Shown here in pieces: positions 7,218 to 14,400 of a stretch of 17,114 bases of DNA; positions within the stretch are counted from its first letter, which is position 1; each line of letters starts with the position of its first letter. Made by a program: the position numbers and the translations under genes. The notes under the pieces are model-generated. The model saw nothing but the letters and a program-made list of their open reading frames with translations. It did no database searches and was not told where the DNA came from. The stretch is from positions 1 through 17,114 of the forward strand of contig CAZELH010000015.1 in the NCBI GenBank assembly GCA_964513095.1. Reading direction: 5' to 3'. This stretch comes from JBDKGD01 sp964513095. Lineage in GTDB: Bacteria > Patescibacteriota > Minisyncoccia > UBA6257 > 2-01-FULL-56-20.

Positions 7218-8094
7218 ATCGCGCGTTAAACAGCTTCAATCGATCTTCGATAATCGCTTTCATATTGACCACTGCGGGAGCCAATAATTTATACGGCGCC
7301 ACTTCGTGATCACTTTTTTTCAATCCCTCCTCTACCCCTCTTCGCCACGCCAAACGAATTTCGGTGTTAACATGAACGATCGTCATTCCAGCATGAGCCG
7401 CCTCCACAAAATCGGCATTGGCGGTTCCAGATCCTCCATGGAGGGTCAAAAATACTCCAGTTGCATCAGCAATCTGTTTAATGCGATCTATATCTAGATG
7501 CTTTTTTACATCGCCACTCACCATGGAAGCTAATAGTCCGTGCATATTTCCTACCGCGGGAGCCAACACATCCACCCCCGTTTCTTTCACAAATTGCACT
7601 GCTTCTTCTACTGTTGAAAACGCGCTTTTTGAAAGGGCTGCGCCATCTGGAGTTTTATCAATAATTTCTGACGCGGATCCAATATATCCGATTTCACCTT
7701 CTACGATAATGTCGGGATTAATGGATTTAAGTTCCACTACCGCCGCGCGGGTGAGTTCCACATTTTTCTCAAATGATTCCTTTGATGCATCAAAAATAAT
7801 TTCATCATATCCGGCTTTTGCGGCTTCGATCGCTTTTTCCAGTGAGTGAGTATGATCAGCATTTAAAAAGATTGGCATTCCGGTTTCTGCGTATATTTCA
7901 CGTACGATCGCTGCCGCCATTTTTACTCCCACAAACTCCCGCTCACCTTCTGACACCCCAATCATCACCGGCACATTCATTTCACGCGCAACGTCCGCAA
8001 TGGCATGCGCAGTTGCAAGATCGGAAATATTAAAATGTCCAACCGCTACTTTATTTTTTTTGGCATCTTCTAAAACGCTTCGTAGATTTTGCAT
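7216..8094 (-). CDS. fba: Class II fructose-bisphosphate aldolase family protein
   Basis: Zinc-dependent aldolase that cleaves or forms fructose 1,6-bisphosphate (DHAP plus glyceraldehyde 3-phosphate); relatives use tagatose or sedoheptulose bisphosphate. With ATG at 8094 it has 292 residues, normal for the short GatY/FbaA-type subfamily. Visible motifs: VAVGHFNISD near 16-25, NADHTHS with catalytic Asp80 and zinc His81, VEGEIG near 131-136, GNMHG with His185, TLHGGSG with His219, and the phosphate-loop VNTEIR near 242-247. A GTG at 8112 in frame would add six residues (start of MYTILIM) but sits against the -10-like sequence, so ATG is preferred. It is the last gene of a pfkB > 421-residue protein > fba operon (24-base gap upstream). 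It converges on the 78-residue gene. Substrate among FBP, SBP and TBP is not decided. Confidence 0.93.
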   Translation of the reverse strand: MQNLRSVLEDAKKNKVAVGHFNISDLATAHAIADVAREMNVPVMIGVSEGEREFVGVKMAAAIVREIYAETGMPIFLNADHTHSLEKAIEAAKAGYDEIIFDASKESFEKNVELTRAAVVELKSINPDIIVEGEIGYIGSASEIIDKTPDGAALSKSAFSTVEEAVQFVKETGVDVLAPAVGNMHGLLASMVSGDVKKHLDIDRIKQIADATGVFLTLHGGSGTANADFVEAAHAGMTIVHVNTEIRLAWRRGVEEGLKKSDHEVAPYKLLAPAVVNMKAIIEDRLKLFNAR

Positions 8095-8098
8095 GATG

Positions 8099-8109
8099 AG
8101 TATAGTATA
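8099..8109 (-). promoter_or_regulatory. Possible internal -10 for the aldolase gene
   Basis: Two overlapping TATACT hexamers (8109-8104 and 8104-8099) lie within GTATACTATAC, an 11-base odd palindrome, just upstream of the aldolase ATG. The upstream hexamer would start transcription within about 3 bases of the ATG, that is a nearly leaderless mRNA. It could equally be a chance AT-rich gap. Confidence 0.3.
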
Positions 8110-8118
8110 CACTCCCTA

Positions 8119-9384
8119 CTACACCTCAAACCAGCCATCAATGATGTGATCTTTCATTACCTGCTCCATCTCCTCTTCGCTGAAATAGCTGGCGTATATC
8201 TTATTCCATAACGACTCTTGATGATGATATAGGTATTTTAATAAATCCTTTCGCTTTACCAATGACATTGCGGTATCTATTAAGTTAAAACTAACCAGTA
8301 TCGGTACACCGGTGTCTGTTTTGAAAAAATCGCCGACCCAGTTCATATCTTTCCAAAATGAAAGGTTTACCGGAATTTGCGTGGTAGCTGTCGCTTTCGT
8401 GAGTATTCGCTCTGCTCTGTCCCAGTGCAAGGCTTCTGGGTTTAAATGTGGCACAAATAATCGCCAATCATTCTCGTCATCTTTTGAAAGATATCGCTGA
8501 ACTATCAACCATTGTGATTTTTCATTTTGAACAGTGAGCGGATTTTCAATCACCTGACCAGACAACAATGAGATGATTTTTTTTGCGAATGTTTCTGGTT
8601 CCTTAGCAAATCGCTCAAATAAACTTGAATAAAATGGAATCTCATTGAAGTAGTGAAGCAAGAGACTAAAGTTGCGAATAACTTCGCCCTTTACATCGAG
8701 CGAGAGCGGAAGAGTGAAAATAACCCCCAATTCTTTCAGATGACTGATGTTGTGATGTTTTTTCTTAGTAAAATTTTCAGCCAAGGCTAGCCAGCGAGCA
8801 GGAAGTGCGCGCGTGGTTACTGCACGATGCTCAAAATCATCAGGCGTTAGTTTTTCATACTGCTTAAAAAATACATCATTAAGCCACTGTGACCCTTCAA
8901 TAAATCGCAATGCCGAAAAAACTTCAAACAAATCTTCCTTCGAGAGCATTTGTGCGACCGTTTCGTATCCTAAAACCTTTAAGACGTTTTGTGGGGGGAT
9001 ATTTTCAAGCAACTGAACTGCTTTTTCTTTTTTCAAGAAAAATCCCTGTGGAGCACCTGCTACTTCTTGAGCCCTATCTAATACTCGTTGCCAATCATCG
9101 GTTCGCAAACTTGATGGACACCCCAACCACCCACACAATTGACTGTCGTCATGGGCAATACGCTCTATAAGCGCATCGTATACTTCGCGAGCAGTTGGAT
9201 CATCGGATATGTCGAGCATTCCCAATCGATTTCCTACCTCTCTATCATTTTCAGCCATGATGCTTTCCATGACCTTTTCCTTTCCCGTTACTGCTTTAAG
9301 GCGATCGTGCACTTTCAATAAAATGTGCTTATCTACTTGCAATACCCGCGCGATTCTATCTGCTGCACTTACTTCTGTATTCAT
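8119..9384 (-). CDS. Uncharacterised 421-residue protein in the kinase-aldolase operon
   Basis: I do not recognise this family. The gene lies 4 bases after the pfkB stop and 24 bases before fba, so it is very likely co-transcribed with both and may serve the same sugar-phosphate step, as a regulator or scaffold for example. No signal peptide or membrane segment is visible; it should be cytoplasmic. The sequence looks mostly alpha-helical, rich in Leu, Lys and Glu with frequent aromatics. The N-terminal ~55 residues (SAADRIARVLQVDKHILLKV, then a KEKVMESIMAEND stretch) could be a small helical domain. A DPTAREVYDALIERI helix and a WLGCPSSLRTDDW segment follow. It ends in an acidic EEEMEQVMKDHIIDGWFEV. 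No catalytic or nucleotide-binding signature was found. Codon use resembles its neighbours, so there is no sign of recent transfer. Confidence 0.85.
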   Translation of the reverse strand: MNTEVSAADRIARVLQVDKHILLKVHDRLKAVTGKEKVMESIMAENDREVGNRLGMLDISDDPTAREVYDALIERIAHDDSQLCGWLGCPSSLRTDDWQRVLDRAQEVAGAPQGFFLKKEKAVQLLENIPPQNVLKVLGYETVAQMLSKEDLFEVFSALRFIEGSQWLNDVFFKQYEKLTPDDFEHRAVTTRALPARWLALAENFTKKKHHNISHLKELGVIFTLPLSLDVKGEVIRNFSLLLHYFNEIPFYSSLFERFAKEPETFAKKIISLLSGQVIENPLTVQNEKSQWLIVQRYLSKDDENDWRLFVPHLNPEALHWDRAERILTKATATTQIPVNLSFWKDMNWVGDFFKTDTGVPILVSFNLIDTAMSLVKRKDLLKYLYHHQESLWNKIYASYFSEEEMEQVMKDHIIDGWFEV

Positions 9385-9388
9385 AGAT

Positions 9389-10414
9389 TTATTGAATTGA
9401 ATGGGCAGTTACTTTTAACTGCGCCCATCGAGAATTTTTTGTATTCTTTTCGGTCAAAATACCGCCTTGCGCACCCACACTTTCCACCACCGATGTCGCA
9501 TTGGCCGAGCCTATTCGAATTGCCCGCGCAATGACGTTTTCCTGTATTGCTTTTTTAGCGTGCGCGAGCACCGATATAAATCCGCTCCCAAACGCATCCC
9601 CTGCTCCTGTTCTATCTATTAATTTTTTTTCTGGAAATACGGGGCTCGCCCATATTGTTTTACCATCACTTACTTTTACTCCATTTCCTCCATCAGTTAC
9701 CACTGCTAATCCTTGCACCAGTTCATCGAATGCCGTAAATATTGCCTTTTGATCTTCAAAATCGCGCCCCGTTAATGCCGCCGCCTCCTCACGATTTACA
9801 ATTACGACATCACACTGCTTTAGTAGTGACGCGAGTGCCGATACACCTTTTTCTATATAAAATTTCGAGAGGTTTATCGCAATGCGCGCTCCTTCTTTTT
9901 TTGCATGAGCAACAATTGTCGTAATTACCGGCAACGGAATCCTCCCCGGAACGACATACAGCCATTTTGTTTTTAACTTTCCGAACGGAATATCGTTTTT
10001 TTTCAAATCCTCGGATGCGCCGCGATAGTTTAAAATAGTCCGCTCTCCTCCTTCATTTAATAAAATAACTGATGACGCGGTATTTTTTTTATTATCTTCA
10101 ATGAGCCATGGCGCAATTCCTTCTTTTTTTAATTCGTTGAAAATAATTTCCCCCGATTCATCTGCCCCCACCACAGCAATACAAGCGGTGCGTAATCCTT
10201 GGCGTGCACAGGTTACGGCTGCGTTGGCGGCACCACCACCTCCTGTTACTATCCAATCGTCAACCTCTATCTTTGAACCCAGCGCGAAGCACTGAGCCTC
10301 TCCTGTTGGAAAATCCAGCTTTTTTAAATGCTCGGAATCTTTAATTACTTTAAATGCTTTACTCTTTAAAAAGGTGTCGCGAGTGGCAGTGCCTATAGTT
10401 ATAACGTCGTACAT
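9389..10414 (-). CDS. PfkB-family (ribokinase-like) carbohydrate kinase
   Basis: ATP-dependent sugar or nucleoside kinase fold; 341 residues from ATG at 10414. It begins MYDVITIGTATRD, the usual first beta strand of the family. PfkB signature 1 is GGGGAANAAVTCARQG (about 58-73), and signature 2 is DRTGAGDAFGSGF (about 267-279) with catalytic base Asp273 and the anion-hole GAGD. TDGGNGVKV and IVNREEAAALTG match the central family blocks. An in-frame ATG at 10438 would add eight residues, but that reading begins upstream of a TATACT -10-like box, so 10414 is chosen. The phosphate acceptor (ribose, nucleoside, fructose 6-phosphate or other) cannot be read from the motifs. Linkage to fba and the pentose phosphate genes favours a central sugar phosphate or ribose. 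It heads the pfkB-421aa-fba operon and has no Shine-Dalgarno. Confidence 0.93.
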   Translation of the reverse strand: MYDVITIGTATRDTFLKSKAFKVIKDSEHLKKLDFPTGEAQCFALGSKIEVDDWIVTGGGGAANAAVTCARQGLRTACIAVVGADESGEIIFNELKKEGIAPWLIEDNKKNTASSVILLNEGGERTILNYRGASEDLKKNDIPFGKLKTKWLYVVPGRIPLPVITTIVAHAKKEGARIAINLSKFYIEKGVSALASLLKQCDVVIVNREEAAALTGRDFEDQKAIFTAFDELVQGLAVVTDGGNGVKVSDGKTIWASPVFPEKKLIDRTGAGDAFGSGFISVLAHAKKAIQENVIARAIRIGSANATSVVESVGAQGGILTEKNTKNSRWAQLKVTAHSIQ

Positions 10415-10421
10415 ATCGAAA

Positions 10422-10427
10422 AGTATA
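10422..10427 (-). promoter_or_regulatory. Possible -10 box of pfkB, near-leaderless
   Basis: TATACT on the minus strand, 7 bases upstream of the pfkB ATG at 10414. If used, transcription would begin on or within a base of the start codon. It lies just downstream of the terminator of the 302-residue gene, so an independent promoter is needed here. No clear -35. Confidence 0.42.
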
Positions 10428-10511
10428 CCGCATATCAAGGCTGGTATACAAAAATAGATCGTCTATTAAAATAATATATTAACTATGTCAACCATAAAAT
10501 TACCAAGTAAA

Positions 10512-10576
10512 TAAAAAACCCTGAGCATATAATCACTCTTGCATTTTGTTTATGCAAAATAATTATATACTCAAGG
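10512..10576 (-). terminator. Long two-tier terminator of the 302-residue gene
   Basis: On the minus strand CCTTGAGTATATAAT (10576-10562) pairs over 15 bp, with two G-U pairs, to ATTATATGCTCAGGG (10533-10519). The arms enclose a second hairpin in which TTGCAT and ATGCAA (10557-10552 and 10544-10539) pair. Six T follow (10518-10513). It lies 44 bases after the TAA of the 302-residue gene and before the pfkB promoter. The reverse side is also T-rich, so it may work in both directions, although no plus-strand gene runs into it. Confidence 0.85.
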
Positions 10577-10620
10577 CTTTACTTTTTTATCTCAGCGCTT
10601 GCGAATTCTAAAGAATCGCA

Positions 10621-11529
10621 TTACTCTTCTTCGTTGCAATCACGCTCTGCAACACTGCGGTCTGAATCAAAATCAAACCTACGAACGCCAGCTAATCCTT
10701 GTTCAAAGGATCTATGACTAATCTTTGGCTTGTAAAGAGACATGGTGTGTGTGACACCATCAAAAAAACCAAGACCTGGATATTCAGTATCGCAATAAGT
10801 GCTCCGGCAAACCACCATATGGTTCGTGAAGGAGAATTGACCTGTGACCAAATATCGCAGGATAGATGCATAGACCATCTGACAAAGCATTGGAACAGTG
10901 TCATTTCCTTTATACAGAAAGTCACACATCCGATCAAAATTGTATGGCGGTTTACAATAGACATCTCTGTCTTCGTATTCCTTTTTAATTTTTTCTTCAT
11001 CCGTTGAAAAAAATAATGTTCCCGGAACAGCTTCCTTGCGAATCAGGTACCACCCCGGATCGACAGTTTCATGGGAAACGCATTTTTCTTTATGCATGGG
11101 AAGGCTATTATCCCACTTAGGTTGTTTCATTTTTCTAAACAAGTGAGGAAATTTTTTCATGATATCAGCAATGGTGATCCGCATGATAGGAACCAGCACA
11201 TAATCGTCTTTGCATTGCTCAAGTGTTTCGTGAGTATACAAGACCTTTTTAAAAATCTCATTACCCCACTCGGTCTTCTTGATACCATACAATCTTTGAG
11301 CATCCTCAAGACCTAAAACGTTTTCTTGACCAAGTATCTCTGTAGCTTCTCGGCAAGAAATGACTGCTTTGTGCAGATTTCTGCTTCTATGAAGATTCAC
11401 AAAATCCAGAAAATCTCGATCATGAGTCAATGCTGCGACCAATTCTTTTCCAATATTTGCAGAACGCAATGTCTTGCAAAACTCAGAAAGTAAATTTGTT
11501 TCTCGACCAAAATTCGATCTGTACACCAT
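10621..11529 (-). CDS. Uncharacterised 302-residue protein of a CPR-associated family
   Basis: Function unknown. From memory of Patescibacteria proteins it resembles a recurrent uncharacterised family with an EEA/EDA-helix followed by a glycine, a CKDxHxLV-like block, a GW-x-LIRK-x-xVP block and a C-terminal FD block. The equivalents here are LEDAQRLYG (74-82), CKDDYVLVP (106-114), PGWYLIRKEAVPG (158-170), VPMLCQMVYASILRYLVTG (212-230) and GFFDG (254-258). This link was not searched. It has no signal peptide or membrane segment. Ten cysteines are present (including CRSTYC at 240-245), more than in its neighbours, so metal binding is possible but unproven. It ends in a highly acidic tail. The gene has its own likely promoter, structured leader, GAGAGG ribosome site 5 bases from the ATG, and strong terminator. 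It is thus a self-contained unit between the transketolase and kinase operons. Confidence 0.85.
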   Translation of the reverse strand: MVYRSNFGRETNLLSEFCKTLRSANIGKELVAALTHDRDFLDFVNLHRSRNLHKAVISCREATEILGQENVLGLEDAQRLYGIKKTEWGNEIFKKVLYTHETLEQCKDDYVLVPIMRITIADIMKKFPHLFRKMKQPKWDNSLPMHKEKCVSHETVDPGWYLIRKEAVPGTLFFSTDEEKIKKEYEDRDVYCKPPYNFDRMCDFLYKGNDTVPMLCQMVYASILRYLVTGQFSFTNHMVVCRSTYCDTEYPGLGFFDGVTHTMSLYKPKISHRSFEQGLAGVRRFDFDSDRSVAERDCNEEE

Positions 11530-11666
11530 AAAAACCTCTCATTACCAACATATACACACTTTGGAATCCCCAAAGTACGTTTCCGGCCACTTTTGCTCCT
11601 ACTTAGGAAAACGGTCGGGTTGTTAAAGAACAAATAGACGGTAGTACAAAAAAATAAATTTGTCAA
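11530..11666 (-). promoter_or_regulatory. Promoter and structured 5' leader of the 302-residue gene
   Basis: A consensus -35 TTGACA lies at 11666-11661, with TACCGT at 17-base spacing (11643-11638) as a weak -10. The predicted leader of about 100 bases holds three inverted repeats. TTGTT-cttt-AACAA is at 11633-11620. CGTTTTCC/GGAAACG is at 11613-11606 and 11584-11578 and contains CCTAAGTAGG. ACTTTGG-ggatt-CCAAAGT is a perfect 7-bp hairpin at 11576-11558. A Shine-Dalgarno GAGAGG (11540-11535) follows, 5 bases before ATG 11529. No known riboswitch was recognised. Confidence 0.45.
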
Positions 11667-11697
11667 TATAGCGAGTCCTCAAGTAAAAGCTTGCACC

Positions 11698-12687
11698 CTA
11701 GCTTCGTTTTATAGCTCGTTTGGCGGCACTGATAATATCTGAAACATCCATTTTATACTTTTTAATGAGGTCGGCGGGGGCGCCTGATTCACCAAATACT
11801 CCCTGCATACCAATGTATTCTTGCGGAATAGGGAAATTTTTTGAAAGACATTCTGCCACGGCTCCTCCTAAGCCTCCTGCGATTTGATGCTCTTCTACCG
11901 TCACCACACATCCGATTCGCTTTGCATATGCAACAAGCGTCTTTTCATCAAGTGGTTTTACGGTGTGCATGTTTATAACCACCGATCCAATTTTTTCTTT
12001 TTGCAATTCACGAGCAGCCCGCAAGGCATTGTGTAGAAGCGGACCACACCCAACAATTAATACTTTGGGAGCAGAAGTTTCCCATAGCACCTGAGCTTTC
12101 CCTGGGATAAATGACGTTGTTGCGGTGGTAATAATAGGAGATTTTTCCCGTCCGAATCGCAGATACACTGGTCCCCAGATAGTGGCGGCAGCGATGGTCG
12201 CGAGACGCGCTTGATGGACGTCTACCGGCACGATCACTGTCATATTTGCCATCACTCGCATCGTGGCAATGTCTTCTATTGCTTGATGGGTGGCTCCGTC
12301 TGGGCCTACAGAAATTCCGGCGTGATGACCCGCGATTTTCACGTTTGCGTTATTGTATGAAATTGTGGTGCGAATCTGTTCCCAGTTTCGCCCCGGTGAA
12401 AATGTAGCATAAGACGCAATGAATGGAATTTTGCCAGACACTCCCAACCCCGCCGCAACTGCTGCCATATTTTGTTCAGCAACACCTACCTCAAAAAATC
12501 GATCAGGGAAATGTTTGGCGAAAGATTCCACGCGCGTCGATTCGGTTAAATCCGCACATAACGCGACAATGTTTTTATTTTTACGACCAACCTCAAGCAA
12601 CCCATCACCAAACCCGTCTCTCGTTGGTTTCTGATCCGCACCTTCTTCGAATACTTTTTTATTTAGTTGAATAGCGGCGTTAGGCAT
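11698..12687 (-). CDS. Transketolase, C-terminal subunit (split enzyme)
   Basis: 329 residues covering the pyrimidine-binding and C-terminal domains of transketolase, which pairs with the N-terminal subunit encoded just upstream. Visible features: VGVAEQNMAAVAAGLG with Glu71, the residue that activates the thiamine diphosphate aminopyrimidine ring; SYATFSPGRNWEQIR at 92-106; and GHHAGISVGPDGATHQ at 120-135 with the conserved His134. A C-terminal Rossmann-like domain (about 195-320) includes VTVEEHQIAGGLGGAV. Split transketolases are common in Archaea and Patescibacteria. The start ATG lies inside the end of the N-subunit gene (ATGCCTAA, 8-base overlap), implying translational coupling and a 1:1 complex. 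DXS and pyruvate dehydrogenase E1-beta share this fold, but the neighbours (rpe, rpiB) support transketolase. A short AAGCT/AGCTT inverted repeat overlaps its stop; it is too weak to call a terminator. Confidence 0.93.
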   Translation of the reverse strand: MPNAAIQLNKKVFEEGADQKPTRDGFGDGLLEVGRKNKNIVALCADLTESTRVESFAKHFPDRFFEVGVAEQNMAAVAAGLGVSGKIPFIASYATFSPGRNWEQIRTTISYNNANVKIAGHHAGISVGPDGATHQAIEDIATMRVMANMTVIVPVDVHQARLATIAAATIWGPVYLRFGREKSPIITTATTSFIPGKAQVLWETSAPKVLIVGCGPLLHNALRAARELQKEKIGSVVINMHTVKPLDEKTLVAYAKRIGCVVTVEEHQIAGGLGGAVAECLSKNFPIPQEYIGMQGVFGESGAPADLIKKYKMDVSDIISAAKRAIKRS

Positions 12688-13570
12688 GAGATGTATAGCG
12701 AATTTTATGTTTTATTGGCTCATAGTGTTGCAACAACGCGTCATCACGCAATATTTTCAATGCGCGACGCGCCTCATCTGCTTTTGGTGGTTTACCGTGC
12801 CATGTGTAATCGTTTTCCATAAAATCAACACCTTTACCTGGTGTAGTGTGAGCAACAATTAAGGTGGGGCGATCATGAATGGCATGGCTTTCCGCGGCGG
12901 CAGAGATTATATGCTCCATATTATGACCATCTATCTCAATAACATGCCAACCAAAATCTTGATACTTTGCCACGAGAGGTTCCAGCGGCATCACCTCTTC
13001 TGTATTACCGTCGATTTGAATATTGTTTCTATCCATAATCGCTGTGACGTTTGATAATTTATGTCGCGCACAAAACATCACTGCTTCCCAAATATTTCCT
13101 TCTTGCTGTTCGCCGTCGGACAGTACTGTGTATATACGATATTTTTTATGATCAAGCCGTGCTGCAAGCGCCATACCGGCAGCCTGCGACAACCCAGAAC
13201 CCAATGGACCTGATGTTGTTTCAAGACCAGGCGCAGATCCTCTGTGTGGATGACCTTGAAGTCGTGAATTGATTTTTCGCAACGTTTTTAATTCTTCGAG
13301 CGGAAAATATTCAGCGCGAGCAAGGGTAGCGTATAGAATAGGGCAAATATGCCCATTAGAAAGTATTAGTCTGTCGCGATCTGCCCAGTTCGGTTTTTTA
13401 GGATTATGGCGTAGAATATGAAAATAGAGCGCCGTAAAAATATCTGCCATCCCTAAGGGGCCCGCAGTATGACCTGAACCGGCAATGACAAGCGTCTCAA
13501 TAATATCTTGACGCAATCGATTTGCCATACTTTCTAAAAATTTTAATTTGTCATCGTAGAGAGGATCCAT
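12680..13570 (-). CDS. Transketolase, N-terminal thiamine-diphosphate subunit (split enzyme)
   Basis: 296 residues forming the diphosphate-binding half. Transketolase moves two-carbon ketol units between sugar phosphates, here probably xylulose 5-phosphate and ribose 5-phosphate to sedoheptulose 7-phosphate and glyceraldehyde 3-phosphate. Substrate and cofactor motifs are intact: GSGHTAGPLG with His34, SNGH with His74, GHPHRG with His107, TSGPLGSGLSQAAGMA at 119-134, and the SDGEQQEGN...DRNN metal-diphosphate motif (Asp152 to about Asn182). The gene overlaps the C subunit by 8 bases. It starts at ATG 13570, 65 bases downstream of rpe, without a Shine-Dalgarno; GTTTTATGAC before the start could contain a weak -10 but is not convincing. 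Confidence 0.95.
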   Translation of the reverse strand: MDPLYDDKLKFLESMANRLRQDIIETLVIAGSGHTAGPLGMADIFTALYFHILRHNPKKPNWADRDRLILSNGHICPILYATLARAEYFPLEELKTLRKINSRLQGHPHRGSAPGLETTSGPLGSGLSQAAGMALAARLDHKKYRIYTVLSDGEQQEGNIWEAVMFCARHKLSNVTAIMDRNNIQIDGNTEEVMPLEPLVAKYQDFGWHVIEIDGHNMEHIISAAAESHAIHDRPTLIVAHTTPGKGVDFMENDYTWHGKPPKADEARRALKILRDDALLQHYEPIKHKIRYTSHA

Positions 13571-13635
13571 AGTAAGTCATAAAACCAAAAACGTAGGTGA
13601 CCCAAAACAAAAACATGTCACAAAAATACTTTCGG

Positions 13636-14388
13636 CTATTTCTTTAATGATACTCTGGAATGAGTTCGCGCGGAAGCTGTTTTTTTCACCTGTTTATTCA
13701 CAGCCGTATCGCACTTTTGCAATCGATCATATGCTTCTTGTGGGTTATTATCGCTAAAAATATATGATGCCGATACCACATTATTCGCCCCTGCAGCAAT
13801 TGCGCACGCGCCATGCTCCGGCGTTATTCCCCCATCAATTTCAATCAGTGCTTTTGGGTATTGCGCTCGCACCAGTGCTATTTTTTCAAGCACAACAGGC
13901 AAAAATTTTTGACCGGGGAGCCCCGGCGTTACAGCCAATACCTGAAATTCACGCACCCTTGGAGCAAACAATCGAAGCACCTCTACTGGAGTTTCGGGAT
14001 TAATCGCGATCATTATGGAGGCTTCATAGGCTTCTGCTAATTGCGTTATATATTCCAACGCGTCACCGTCCTCCAACACACGCATAGCCGTACTTCCCGC
14101 TTCCAACAATGCTTCGGCGTGTATAATTAATCGCTTTACTCCTGATTGCAACCAAAGCTCGGCGATTCGTTCAGGATACTCAACCATAAGATGCACTTCA
14201 CTAGATATGTCTTGGGCTACCCGCTTCCATTCTTTTGGACTATTCCATGTTTTATTAAATGTAAACGCGCCGTCGCAAATATCAAGATGAACGCACGGAG
14301 CGTTTATTTTTTTCGCGATTGCGATCTTCTCCATTACACAATCACTTTCTCCCACATGGCAATTAATAGAAGGAATAATTTGATGCAT
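13636..14388 (-). CDS. rpe: Ribulose-phosphate 3-epimerase family protein, divergent
   Basis: Interconverts ribulose 5-phosphate and xylulose 5-phosphate, a (beta/alpha)8 metal enzyme. 250 residues, about 25-30 longer than typical because of a basic Lys/Arg/Ser/Thr tail from about 231. Metal and catalytic positions are present: VHLDICDGAF with His34 and Asp36, EVHLMV with His66, and EIDGGI with Asp185. The loops differ from textbook Rpe: the N-terminus reads PSINCHVGESD rather than PSILSADF, and the phosphate/catalytic loop reads VTPGLPGQKF rather than a VNPGFGGQ-type loop. It is therefore a divergent member, and an epimerase for another pentulose or hexulose phosphate is possible. It lies 12 bases after rpiB, in the same transcript, and precedes the split transketolase. 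No Shine-Dalgarno. Confidence 0.88.
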   Translation of the reverse strand: MHQIIPSINCHVGESDCVMEKIAIAKKINAPCVHLDICDGAFTFNKTWNSPKEWKRVAQDISSEVHLMVEYPERIAELWLQSGVKRLIIHAEALLEAGSTAMRVLEDGDALEYITQLAEAYEASIMIAINPETPVEVLRLFAPRVREFQVLAVTPGLPGQKFLPVVLEKIALVRAQYPKALIEIDGGITPEHGACAIAAGANNVVSASYIFSDNNPQEAYDRLQKCDTAVNKQVKKTASARTHSRVSLKK

Positions 14389-14400
14389 ATTACATAATTA

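Noticed and set aside
7418..7849. 143-residue plus-strand frame inside fba
   Set aside because: Antisense to a well-conserved aldolase with no ribosome site; low-complexity Ser/Ala composition typical of a shadow frame.
10692..11007. 102-residue frames on both strands inside the 302-residue gene
   Set aside because: The 302-residue frame has a Shine-Dalgarno, promoter and terminator and matches a remembered family. The inner frames have none of these.
11687..11704. AAGCT/AGCTT inverted repeat at the end of the transketolase operon
   Set aside because: Five-bp stem overlapping the stop codon with only a short T run; too weak to call a terminator.
13576..13622. GTGAC...GTCAC inverted repeat between rpe and transketolase
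   Set aside because: Five-base arms with a long A-rich loop and no U-tract; not convincing as a terminator or operator.
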